Shown here: one piece after another, positions 8,532 to 16,545 of the stretch
Layout: the number at the start of each line of letters is the position of its first letter
Numbering within the stretch: position 1 is the first letter of the stretch
NCBI RefSeq assembly: GCF_021440195.1
Contig: NZ_JAJTSZ010000013.1
Span: forward strand, 1 to 64,000
DNA from: Dyadobacter sp. CY356
GTDB lineage: Bacteria; Bacteroidota; Bacteroidia; Cytophagales; Spirosomataceae
DNA: 64,000 bases
Direction of reading: 5' to 3'
The notes under the pieces: model-generated
Told to the model about the DNA's origin: nothing
The model's database searches: none
What the model saw: only the letters and a program-made list of their open reading frames with translations
Translations under genes and position numbers: made by a program

Positions 8532-9437
8532 ATGGTAGATATTACGCACAAGACAAATACCCTCCGGATTGCAACCGCACAGGCCATCGTTCAGGTCAGC
8601 AGGCCGGAAACTATTCTGGCGATTCAAAACAGGACTGTTCCCAAAGGTGATGTTTTTGAAATGGCAAAAGCTGCGGGATTATTGGCAGTCAAAAAAACAC
8701 CTGATCTATTACCGGACTGTCACCCGATTCCTGTTGAATATACCGGCGTAAATTATAGAATAGAAGACCTGACCATTGTTATTGAATTAACGGTCAAAAC
8801 AATTTATAAAACAGGTGTTGAGGTTGAAGCCATGCACGGGGCTTCGGTAGTAGCACTCACGCTTTATGATATGTTAAAACCGATCGACAAAGGTGTGGAG
8901 ATCAGAAATATTAAATTGCTGGAAAAAAAAGGAGGGAAAAGTGACAGAAAAGCAATTCCTGAAAATTTGAAAACAGCAGTGATCGTTTGTTCAGACAGTA
9001 TTTCCAAAGGTTTAGGAGAAGACAAATCCGGGAGAAAAATTATTGAAAAACTGGATATGCTCGGAATTGTGGTTAACGATTACAGCATAATTCCGGACGA
9101 TAAAAATACTATTCAGGAAAAAATAAGAAGTCTTTGCAGCCTTTCATATCAATTGATTTTAATTACCGGAGGAACCGGATTGTCAGATCGGGATGTTACA
9201 CCCGAAGCCGTCAGTGAATTGATTGACAGAGAAATTCCCGGAATCGCGGAAACGGCCAGGCAATATGGACAGGAGAGAATTCCAACTTCCATGCTGTCCA
9301 GATCGGTTGCCGGTTTAGTCGGGAATACCTTGGTTTTAACAATGCCTGGAAGTACAGGAGGCGTAACCGATTATATGGATGCCCTGTTTCCGCACGTTCT
9401 GCATGTTTTCAGCGTTATGGATGGAAATAAGCATTAA
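8532..9437 (+). CDS. moaCB: Fused MoaC - MogA/MoaB bifunctional Moco biosynthesis protein
   Basis: 301 aa made of two known enzymes. Residues 1 to about 138 are MoaC, cyclic pyranopterin monophosphate synthase, with AAGLLAVKKT, LLPDCHPIPVEY and VEAMHGASVVALTLYDM. Residues about 145-301 are a MogA/MoaB domain (molybdopterin adenylyltransferase type) with CSDSIS, the hallmark TGGTGLSDRDVTPEA and LTMPGSTGGV. A short lysine-rich linker joins them. MoaC and MogA act at the first and a late step, so the fusion links non-consecutive steps. Such fusions are known in Bacteroidota. Confidence 0.93.
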   Translation: MVDITHKTNTLRIATAQAIVQVSRPETILAIQNRTVPKGDVFEMAKAAGLLAVKKTPDLLPDCHPIPVEYTGVNYRIEDLTIVIELTVKTIYKTGVEVEAMHGASVVALTLYDMLKPIDKGVEIRNIKLLEKKGGKSDRKAIPENLKTAVIVCSDSISKGLGEDKSGRKIIEKLDMLGIVVNDYSIIPDDKNTIQEKIRSLCSLSYQLILITGGTGLSDRDVTPEAVSELIDREIPGIAETARQYGQERIPTSMLSRSVAGLVGNTLVLTMPGSTGGVTDYMDALFPHVLHVFSVMDGNKH

Positions 9438-9448
9438 TTACAAAAACA

Positions 9449-10441
9449 ATGTCTCAACCCATTCTGGATACTTTTGGTCGAAAGCATACTTATCTGCGGA
9501 TCTCGCTGACAGATAAGTGTAACCTGCGCTGTACCTATTGTATGCCACAGGAAGATATGCAATTTATGCCTTCAAAATGGCTGATGCAGGCTGAGGAAAT
9601 TCAGACGCTTGCAGGCATTTTCGTTGATATGGGTGTTGAAAAGATCCGTTTGACCGGCGGTGAGCCATTGATAAGAAAAGATGTTGGCCAGATCATCCAG
9701 AATCTGGGCACCTTGCCAACTTCTTTGACCTTAACAACCAACGCAGTATTTGTTGATCAGTTTATCAATGATTTGAAAAGTGCCGGCGTGCGTTCCCTGA
9801 ATGTAAGCCTGGACACTTTGAACGAATCCACTTTTAAAAACATCACAAAAAGGGATCATTTTCACAAAACGCTTGACAGTATCAAACTTCTGATTGCCGA
9901 AGGTTTTCTTGTCAAACTTAATGTCGTGGTAATGAAAGGTGTTAACGATACTGAGGTTAATGATTTTGTAAGATTAACGATGGACGAGCCTAATATTCAG
10001 GTTCGTTTTATAGAATTTATGCCATTTAACGGGAATAAGTGGGATATGTCAAAAATAGTTTCTTACAATGATTTACTTGCTGATATCAGTTCGCAGTTTG
10101 AATTTGAAAAACTGGAAGGTGAATTACACGACACCGCGCATAGTTTCAGGGTGCGTGGGGGGAAAGGAACCTTCGGGATTATCGGTACTGTGACACATCC
10201 TTTTTGTGCAGGCTGCAACCGGATCAGGCTTACTGCCGACGGAAAGCTGAAAAATTGTCTTTTTGATACTACTGAAATTGATCTTTTAACGCCATTGCGT
10301 CGTGGAGAAGATATCCGCTCACTTATTTATTCTCATTTCCATAAAAAACATTTTGCCACCGGCGGGCATATTGATTTCAGTGAAAAAGAAGCAAAAGCGG
10401 ATTATGAACAAAACAGGAGGATGATTGCTATTGGTGGGTAG
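9449..10441 (+). CDS. moaA: GTP 3',8-cyclase MoaA (radical SAM)
   Basis: 330 aa. It acts with MoaC to convert GTP to cyclic pyranopterin monophosphate. The N-terminal cluster motif is CNLRCTYC (C-x3-C-x2-C), followed by MPQED and RLTGGEPLIRKD. The second 4Fe-4S cluster site is CAGCNRIRLTADGKLKNC near the C-terminus. The protein ends in Gly-Gly, the conserved tail that activates MoaA. It is the last gene of the Moco operon and starts 11 bases after moaCB. Confidence 0.96.
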   Translation: MSQPILDTFGRKHTYLRISLTDKCNLRCTYCMPQEDMQFMPSKWLMQAEEIQTLAGIFVDMGVEKIRLTGGEPLIRKDVGQIIQNLGTLPTSLTLTTNAVFVDQFINDLKSAGVRSLNVSLDTLNESTFKNITKRDHFHKTLDSIKLLIAEGFLVKLNVVVMKGVNDTEVNDFVRLTMDEPNIQVRFIEFMPFNGNKWDMSKIVSYNDLLADISSQFEFEKLEGELHDTAHSFRVRGGKGTFGIIGTVTHPFCAGCNRIRLTADGKLKNCLFDTTEIDLLTPLRRGEDIRSLIYSHFHKKHFATGGHIDFSEKEAKADYEQNRRMIAIGG

Positions 10442-10527
10442 GTAGTTTGTTTTGAAAAATTCTTCTGCAATATGACTAATGCGTTAATACATGTGCTATA
10501 ATTTCACTTAAAATTTATAACATCGCT

Positions 10528-10575
10528 CCGATTTTTTATCACTCCACCGTTCAACCCGATTTTTTACCGTTCAAC
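10528..10575 (+). repeat. Imperfect tandem direct repeat, possible LytTR-type operator
   Basis: CCGATTTTTTA occurs at 10528-10538 and 10556-10566, and CCGTTCAAC at 10547-10555 and 10567-10575. The two CCGTTCAAC copies start 20 bases apart, two helix turns. That arrangement and the ACCGTTCA core resemble the paired direct repeats bound by LytTR/AlgR-type regulators. The site lies 68 bases before the ATG of the secreted-protein gene at 10643. No LytTR regulator is encoded in the window. Confidence 0.4.
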
Positions 10576-10642
10576 GATTTGCATGCAACATGCACATGAC
10601 TGGGGCCATCATTGGTAAAAATTTAGCCATAAATCTTCAATC

Positions 10643-11050
10643 ATGAAAAATTTCAAAACAACTTTCGTTGCCGCTATGATCGGCTTATTGGTAAGCGGAT
10701 CTGCTTTCGCCGGACAAACTCAAAATGCATCAGGAAATAAATATTATGAGCCTTTCCGGGTGGGAATGTATCGTGTGAAAAATACCTTAATGATGAACGT
10801 ATTAGTTGAGAAGGAAAAAAATGCCCGCATCCATATCAGACTTGTTGATAGCAAAGGAAAAATTCTTCATCAGGAATTTGTTGGCAGAGGAATCGAAAAA
10901 ATCGGTCAGAAATTTGATTTTTCAGAGATAGGTGATGGAGATTATAAAATTGAAATCGTGAGTGGAGAAGAAAAAATCACAAAGAACGTTAGTTTGGCCA
11001 CAACTGAAATTGCAGAAGTGGCAGGAAGGAAATTAGTAGCACTAAACTAA
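10643..11050 (+). CDS. Small secreted protein, possible single beta-sandwich domain
   Basis: 135 aa with a clear signal peptide (cleavage likely after SGSAFA, residue 23). The mature part alternates hydrophobic and polar residues, with a D-GDYKIEI stretch near the end, as in small Ig-like or T9SS sorting-type beta-sandwich modules that record extension of a peptide chain. I do not recognise a named family with certainty. It is preceded by possible paired regulator sites and followed by a strong terminator, so it is probably a separately regulated single gene exported to the periplasm or cell surface. Confidence 0.7.
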   Translation: MKNFKTTFVAAMIGLLVSGSAFAGQTQNASGNKYYEPFRVGMYRVKNTLMMNVLVEKEKNARIHIRLVDSKGKILHQEFVGRGIEKIGQKFDFSEIGDGDYKIEIVSGEEKITKNVSLATTEIAEVAGRKLVALN

Positions 11051-11057
11051 ATTGAAC

Positions 11058-11098
11058 ATCGGGTTACAATCATAAAGATTTGTAACCCGATTGTTTTT
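11058..11098. terminator. Intrinsic terminator
   Basis: Perfect 12-bp stem ATCGGGTTACAA (11058-11069) with 11080-11091, then TGTTTTTA. It ends the plus-strand gene. The last bases of the convergent hydrolase gene overlap its tail. Confidence 0.85.
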
Positions 11099-12023
11099 AT
11101 TTCCCCCAGCCATTTGCTTTTAGCCAGCCGTCCATCGCCGCAGGCCAGTTCACCAAAGATCCTTTTCCTTCTGTTCTCAGCCCAAAACCATGTCCGCCTT
11201 TTGGATAAAGGTGCATTTCTGCCGGGGTTTTAAATTTCTTCAAAGCCAGGTAATAGGCAATGCTGTTTTCCACCGGCACAGCCCCGTCGTCCATCGCATG
11301 TACTAAAAAAGCCGTTGGTGTTTTCTCGCTGACCTGCAATTCATTGGAATAATACCTGATCAGTTCTTCCGATTTTTCTGATCCTAATAAAGCATCACGT
11401 GAACCGCCATGCGCGATTTCAGGCATGAATGATATTACCGGATATAGCAAAATCGAAAAGTTAGGTTTTGCCTCTTCTGATGCCTGCGCTCCCATATTAT
11501 AATGTGTTGACAGCGTAGCAGCCAAATGTCCGCCCGCTGAAAAACCCATCACACCGATTTTATCAGTTTCAATATTCCATTTCTTTGCCGACCGGCGGAT
11601 CAGTTTTATTCCCTGCATGGCATCCATTAATGGAACTTCGTGCTGGTGCGTCATCGCTTTTGCATCCGGCAGACGATATTTCAAAACAAAAGCAGAAATT
11701 CCTCTTTCATTAAACCATTTGGCAAGATCACTTCCTTCATGGGAAGCCGCCAGAATTCCATAACCGCCACCGGGGCATATCATAACCGCAGCACCGGTCG
11801 ATTTTTCTTTTGGAACAATAAAAGCAGTGATTGTCGGGACTGTAACTCCGCTTATTCTTAAAATTCCGGTTGCGTCCGTTACCGATTTTTCCTCAACTTT
11901 ATTGGCTATGGAACTGGGTACTTTTCCTTCCGGCCAAAGCGGAATAACTTCATTTTGAGCCATTGATTGTAATGATAAGGCAGTCAGGCCAATGGCCATG
12001 AGTATTGATTTCACTTTTTTCAT
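11097..12023 (-). CDS. Secreted alpha/beta hydrolase, carbohydrate-esterase-like
   Basis: 308 aa with a signal peptide (about 1-22, ending SMAQ). The alpha/beta-hydrolase fold is clear: CPGGGYGILA forms the oxyanion region (HGGG-type position), GFSAGG is the nucleophile elbow, DDGAVPVENS holds the acid, and KGGHGFGL the histidine. This pattern matches the BD-FAE / acetyl-xylan-esterase-like hydrolases common in Bacteroidota, which remove acetyl or feruloyl groups from plant glycans. The exact ester is not predictable. The gene stands alone, convergent with the preceding small secreted-protein gene. Confidence 0.82.
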   Translation of the reverse strand: MKKVKSILMAIGLTALSLQSMAQNEVIPLWPEGKVPSSIANKVEEKSVTDATGILRISGVTVPTITAFIVPKEKSTGAAVMICPGGGYGILAASHEGSDLAKWFNERGISAFVLKYRLPDAKAMTHQHEVPLMDAMQGIKLIRRSAKKWNIETDKIGVMGFSAGGHLAATLSTHYNMGAQASEEAKPNFSILLYPVISFMPEIAHGGSRDALLGSEKSEELIRYYSNELQVSEKTPTAFLVHAMDDGAVPVENSIAYYLALKKFKTPAEMHLYPKGGHGFGLRTEGKGSLVNWPAAMDGWLKANGWGK

Positions 12024-12269
12024 TGATTTAAATCTTTCGGATAAAGGACGATATTTCCTGATCTCTACCCCAAATCCGAATCAGATCTTTGATATGCTGA
12101 TTTATATTTTTTATCTGCATATGGAATGATTACCAATATTTTACATGCTTAAAATCGAATTTTATATACTTTATTCGCACAAGTTCCTGTTAAATAATTG
12201 TGCTGGCTGATAAGCGTTGGGGAATTGACTTTTTTTATTAATACAAAAACCATAATCATTCAAAAGTTT

Positions 12270-12560
12270 ATGATCATCATCCGCATCGTTAGAATGACCT
12301 TCCTTCCTGAAAAAACCAATGAATTTCAGCGCATTTTTGAACTATGCAAAAATGATATCCAGAGCATGCCAGGATGTTTGCACCTTGAACTTTGGCGTGA
12401 CGTTGATGATCCCAATACTTTTGTAACACATAGCCACTGGGAATCCGTCGAAACCCTTGATGACTACCGGAGAACTGAGTTTTTTGGTGTAGTCTGGAAA
12501 AAAGTCAGAGTGCTTTTTGCCGAAGCTCCTCTTGCCTTTTCTGTTGAAAAAATATCCTGA
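12270..12560 (+). CDS. Antibiotic biosynthesis monooxygenase (ABM)-fold protein
   Basis: 96 aa from the ATG at 12270. The open frame extends 24 codons further upstream, but that part is hydrophobic and unlike the family. The protein shows the ABM dimeric alpha/beta-barrel pattern: IRIVRMTFLPEKTNEF, then PGCLHLELWRDVDDPNTFVTHSHWES, as in small quinol monooxygenase-like or heme-degrading-like proteins. The substrate cannot be inferred. It is convergent with the secreted gene at 12580, with 19 bases between stops. Confidence 0.75.
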   Translation: MIIIRIVRMTFLPEKTNEFQRIFELCKNDIQSMPGCLHLELWRDVDDPNTFVTHSHWESVETLDDYRRTEFFGVVWKKVRVLFAEAPLAFSVEKIS

Positions 12561-12579
12561 AAACCTTCGTAATCGCTTC

Positions 12580-13170
12580 TTATTTTTTAGCAGGATTGAT
12601 CATAATATGGGCACGATGCGTTCCCGGATCCATTATCCACGGCATTCCTGGCATGTCAGGTTTTAACGGAAGTCCGGTACTTTCAGCGGTTGCGAAAGGT
12701 ATGTACACCACATAACGCATATAGCCGTCTTTTAAAGCACCGGTTTTTGAATCATAATTTTCAGCTGATCCCGAAAACGAATAAAGTGTTGCAGGTTGAT
12801 TCGGCATCAGCAACTTTTTGCTTTTCACTTCTTTTTCACGGATATCAAATATCTCCTTCTGGTTTTTTCCTTCTTTTGTCAAAACCCGTCCACGTTCCAT
12901 AAAAGGTTCCAGGTCTGCGTGATAGCATGATACGTTAATTCCATCTTTTGTTGGATCATCAGCAATACATACAAAATCATTTGTACCGTTTCTCAAAACC
13001 TTAAAAGTCCCATCGGCAGCATAACCATATACTTTCGCCGCAGCCTGCTTGTCACTTGGTGCGGCCAGTATAGCGGTTTTGATCTGGATATCTTCAGGCG
13101 AAATTACGGTTTGTGCTTTTACCCCAAATGCAGCGCATAAAAGAGCAAAGCTGAAAATAATTCTGTTCAT
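12580..13170 (-). CDS. Secreted protein of unknown function
   Basis: 196 aa with a signal peptide (about 1-19, ending GVKAQ). The mature region has no motif I can name. It contains two cysteines (in FVCIADD and VSCYHAD), a Met/Pro-rich stretch PDMPGMPWIMDP, and a C-terminal THRAHIMINP. These last motifs are shared, as far as I recall, with uncharacterised secreted proteins of Bacteroidota and Acidobacteriota, but I cannot name a family. It is divergent from the first PVC-type dehydrogenase gene, with 121 bases between starts, so a shared control region is possible. Confidence 0.7.
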   Translation of the reverse strand: MNRIIFSFALLCAAFGVKAQTVISPEDIQIKTAILAAPSDKQAAAKVYGYAADGTFKVLRNGTNDFVCIADDPTKDGINVSCYHADLEPFMERGRVLTKEGKNQKEIFDIREKEVKSKKLLMPNQPATLYSFSGSAENYDSKTGALKDGYMRYVVYIPFATAESTGLPLKPDMPGMPWIMDPGTHRAHIMINPAKK

Positions 13171-13291
13171 GATAGTAAATGATAGGTGGCTGTTTTCTTA
13201 TAATCTAAAATTAGTAATCTTTATGAATAGAAACCTAAATCGGTTGACTTTGTAAAGTTTTATTGTGCCCAACTGATTAATCATATCACCG

Positions 13292-16200
13292 ATGAACTTT
13301 AAAAATCCGGTAACATTATCAATTTCTGGTATGCTTGCCCTGGGAATGCTCGCCGCGTCTTACATGCGGACCAACCCGACAACTGTGAAAAGTTCAGGTC
13401 TTGATAGTCTGTACGACAATCTGACGACTGAACAAAAACATTCTCCAAAGTACGCAACCGCAGGACTAACCGTTGCCAATGGTCTTGAAGCAACGCTTTT
13501 TGCTTCTGAGCCAACCTTGACAAATCCTACCAATATTGATGTAGATCATCTGGGTCGGGTTTGGGTTTGTGAAGCGTATAACTATCGTCCGGCAATAAAT
13601 GGTAATCCGACAAAAGGCGAAGGTGACCGGATTTTGATCTTGGAAGATACCAACGGTGATGGAAAATCAGACAAAACAACCGTTTTTTATCAGGGCAAAG
13701 AATTAAATTCTCCTCTCGGGATTTGGGTAATGGGCAATCAGGTAATCGTTTCCCAAAGTCCATATGTATGGCTTTTTACAGATGCAGATAATGATGGAAA
13801 AGCGGATAAAAAAGAAGTAATTTTTGAAGGCGTAGGCGGAGAGCAGCATGATCATGGTATGCATGCTTTTGTTTTTGGTCCGGATGGAAAACTGTATTTC
13901 AATTTTGGAAATGAAGGCGGACACCTGCTGGATGGAAAGGGAAATCCGGTAGTCGGCCAGGATGGAAAACCTGTTGACTTTAAGAAAAACAAACAGGGAA
14001 TGGTATTTCGCTGTGATCCTGATTTTAAAAATATCGAAGTTTTGGGAAATAATTTCCGGAACAATTATGAAGTAGCGGTGGATAGTTATGGCACCATGTG
14101 GCAGTCGGATAATGATGATGATGGAAATAAAGGTGTTCGTATCAATTATGTGATGCAATACGGAAATTATGGTTACACAGATGAAATTACCGGTGCCGGC
14201 TGGCGCGCAAACCGTACAAATATTGAAGATTCCATTCCTTTCCGTCACTGGCATTTGAATGATCCGGGAGTGATCCCGAATCTTTTACAGACCGGAGCAG
14301 GATCGCCGACGGGCATGGTTGTGTATGAAGGGCGGCTATTGCCTAAAATATTCTGGGACCAGATGATCCATTGTGATGCAGGTCCTAACGTTGTTCGTTC
14401 TTATACGGTTGCCAAATCCGGCGCAGGTTATTCTGCAAAAATTGTAAATCTTTTGGAAGGAAAACGTGATCAATGGTTCAGGCCTTCGGATGTTTGTGTG
14501 GCTCCGGATGGCTCACTTATTGTCTCTGACTGGTATGATCCCGGCGTTGGCGGACATCAGGCCGGTGATCAGAATAAAGGTCGGTTGTATAGAATTGCGC
14601 CGGAAAACACACCTTATAAAATTCCTTCGGCTGATTTCTCAACAGCTGCGGGAGCGGTGCAGGCATTGCAAAATCCTAACCTTTCGGTCCGTTATCTTGC
14701 CTGGAATGCTTTGATGAAAATGGGAGATAAATCACTTCCGGAACTCAAAAAGCTATTTGAAAATACAAAGGAAAATCCCCGTATGCGAGCACGCGCTTTG
14801 TGGGCAATAGCAACCATTGACATAGTCAGTACCGAAAATCTGGAATCTGCCTTGCGTGATGCAAATCCGGATATGCGGATTATGGCAATCCGTGTGGTTC
14901 GTGAAAAACGAAATGCAGATCTGGTGAAATATATCAAATTACTGGTTAACGATTCTGATGTTCAGGTTCGTCGGGAATGTGCTTTGGCGCTTCATGGAAC
15001 GGTTTCTCCCGAAGCTGCAAATCTTTGGGCAGAACTTGCGCAGCAGTATGATGGGCAAGACCGCTGGTATCTGGAAGCCCTGGGAATTGGTGCCGAAGGA
15101 AATTGGGATGCTTTTTTCAAGGCCTGGCTGTCAAAAGCTGGAGCAAATCCGGTTGCTACGGATGCCGGAAAAAATATTGTCTGGCGTTCAAGAAGTAAGG
15201 AATCAGTTAATTTATTGGCATCGCTTGCCAGTGATCCCGGTGTTGATCTGAAAAGTCGTTTAAAATATTTCCGTGCCTTTGATTTTAATCCTGCGGCCAG
15301 GGAAAAATCGATTGCTTTGGTCAAAATCATGAAGGGGAAAGCCGAAAATCAAAATGAGATCAATGAACTCGCGCTTCGTCACCTCGACCCGGTTTTTGTA
15401 AAACAATCACCGGAAGCACTGGCATCTTTGAAAAAATTACTTGGTGCAACGTATGGCACTGCAACTTATATGGAACTGGTGACCCGGTATGAGCTTCCGT
15501 CTGAGAATAGTCGTTTGCTGCAACTTGCCTTATCTAAATCTACTTCAAATATTGGCCGTTCTGCCGGACAGCAGCTTCTGAAACAAGGCGGAGCACCATT
15601 ACTTTTAACAATGATTAAGGGAAAAGATACAGAAAAAGCAATCGCTGCTTTGGCTTCTATCAAGGGTGTGGGAAGTAAACAATCACTCGATATACTGAAA
15701 GCCGTTGTACTGGATAGCAAAGAACCTATTGAGATTCGCTCTGAGGCAGCCCGCGCATTAGGCGGTACGATGAATGGAGAGGATTTGGTTTTGGTATTAT
15801 TAAAAGAAGGGAAAATTGCCGGCGATCTCAAAACTCCGGCAGTTCAGGGACTAAGCGGCGCATGGCGGAAATTAATCCAGATTGAGGCTGCAAAATACCT
15901 TGACGGAAATGCCGTAGCTGCTAAAAAACATCCGGATCTGAAAACGCTGGTTTCGATGACTGGAAATGCTGCAAAGGGAAAAGAGATATTTTCAATGTAC
16001 TGTTCCGTTTGTCATCAGGTAAACGGGCAGGGAATGGATTTCGGCCCAAAACTTTCTGAAATTGGCAGCAAACTTCCGAAAGAAGCAGAATATGCCGCCA
16101 TCTTTGAACCAAGCGCAGGAATCGGTTTTGGTTATGAAGGTTTTGAAGTGCAATTCAAAGATGGTTCATCGGTTACAGGAATTGTTTCTAGCAAAACGGA

Positions 16201-16375
16201 AACCGACCTGATCATGAAACTTCCGGGTGGTACCACGCAGGAATATAAAATGTCGCAGGTGAAATCGATGAAACAGATGAAAGATTCTATGATGCCGGCT
16301 GGTCTTCAGGATGCTATGAGCACCGACGAACTTGTTAATCTGGTAGAATATTTAAGTAGTCTGAAGAAAAAATAA
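13292..16375 (+). CDS. PVC-type dehydrogenase-like protein with HEAT repeats and C-terminal haem c domain
   Basis: 1027 aa with an N-terminal signal or anchor (about 5-25). Residues about 60-430 form a beta-propeller-like membrane-bound dehydrogenase domain (TIGR02604 type) with calcium-site-like DADNDGKADKKE and NGDGKSDKT loops. Residues about 450-860 are HEAT-like repeats. The C-terminal domain has the haem attachment motif CSVCH (904-908), a possible axial Met in MPAGL, and the layout of the Pirellula/Verrucomicrobium haem-binding domain (TIGR02603). The likely role is periplasmic oxidation of a sugar or alcohol with electrons passed to the haem. The substrate is unknown. A tandem paralogue follows. 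Confidence 0.85.
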   Translation: MNFKNPVTLSISGMLALGMLAASYMRTNPTTVKSSGLDSLYDNLTTEQKHSPKYATAGLTVANGLEATLFASEPTLTNPTNIDVDHLGRVWVCEAYNYRPAINGNPTKGEGDRILILEDTNGDGKSDKTTVFYQGKELNSPLGIWVMGNQVIVSQSPYVWLFTDADNDGKADKKEVIFEGVGGEQHDHGMHAFVFGPDGKLYFNFGNEGGHLLDGKGNPVVGQDGKPVDFKKNKQGMVFRCDPDFKNIEVLGNNFRNNYEVAVDSYGTMWQSDNDDDGNKGVRINYVMQYGNYGYTDEITGAGWRANRTNIEDSIPFRHWHLNDPGVIPNLLQTGAGSPTGMVVYEGRLLPKIFWDQMIHCDAGPNVVRSYTVAKSGAGYSAKIVNLLEGKRDQWFRPSDVCVAPDGSLIVSDWYDPGVGGHQAGDQNKGRLYRIAPENTPYKIPSADFSTAAGAVQALQNPNLSVRYLAWNALMKMGDKSLPELKKLFENTKENPRMRARALWAIATIDIVSTENLESALRDANPDMRIMAIRVVREKRNADLVKYIKLLVNDSDVQVRRECALALHGTVSPEAANLWAELAQQYDGQDRWYLEALGIGAEGNWDAFFKAWLSKAGANPVATDAGKNIVWRSRSKESVNLLASLASDPGVDLKSRLKYFRAFDFNPAAREKSIALVKIMKGKAENQNEINELALRHLDPVFVKQSPEALASLKKLLGATYGTATYMELVTRYELPSENSRLLQLALSKSTSNIGRSAGQQLLKQGGAPLLLTMIKGKDTEKAIAALASIKGVGSKQSLDILKAVVLDSKEPIEIRSEAARALGGTMNGEDLVLVLLKEGKIAGDLKTPAVQGLSGAWRKLIQIEAAKYLDGNAVAAKKHPDLKTLVSMTGNAAKGKEIFSMYCSVCHQVNGQGMDFGPKLSEIGSKLPKEAEYAAIFEPSAGIGFGYEGFEVQFKDGSSVTGIVSSKTETDLIMKLPGGTTQEYKMSQVKSMKQMKDSMMPAGLQDAMSTDELVNLVEYLSSLKKK

Positions 16376-16400
16376 TTACGTTTTATACAAATCATTCATT

Positions 16401-16442
16401 ACAGCCCGCTGAAACACTTTTGTTTTAGCGGGCTGTTTGTTT
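16401..16442 (+). terminator. Intrinsic terminator between the two dehydrogenase paralogues
   Basis: 16-bp stem (16401-16416 with 16421-16436, one G:T) with a CTTT loop and a T-rich tail. It shows that the tandem paralogues are separate transcription units rather than one operon. Confidence 0.85.
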
Positions 16443-16545
16443 ATCGTCATTTTTTCAATTTAAGTAAAACTTTGTTTCGTTAATCTGAAAAAGAACTGGT
16501 AATTTTGAAATTGTCCAATAGTCTTCTGCTCCATTGAATTACGTT

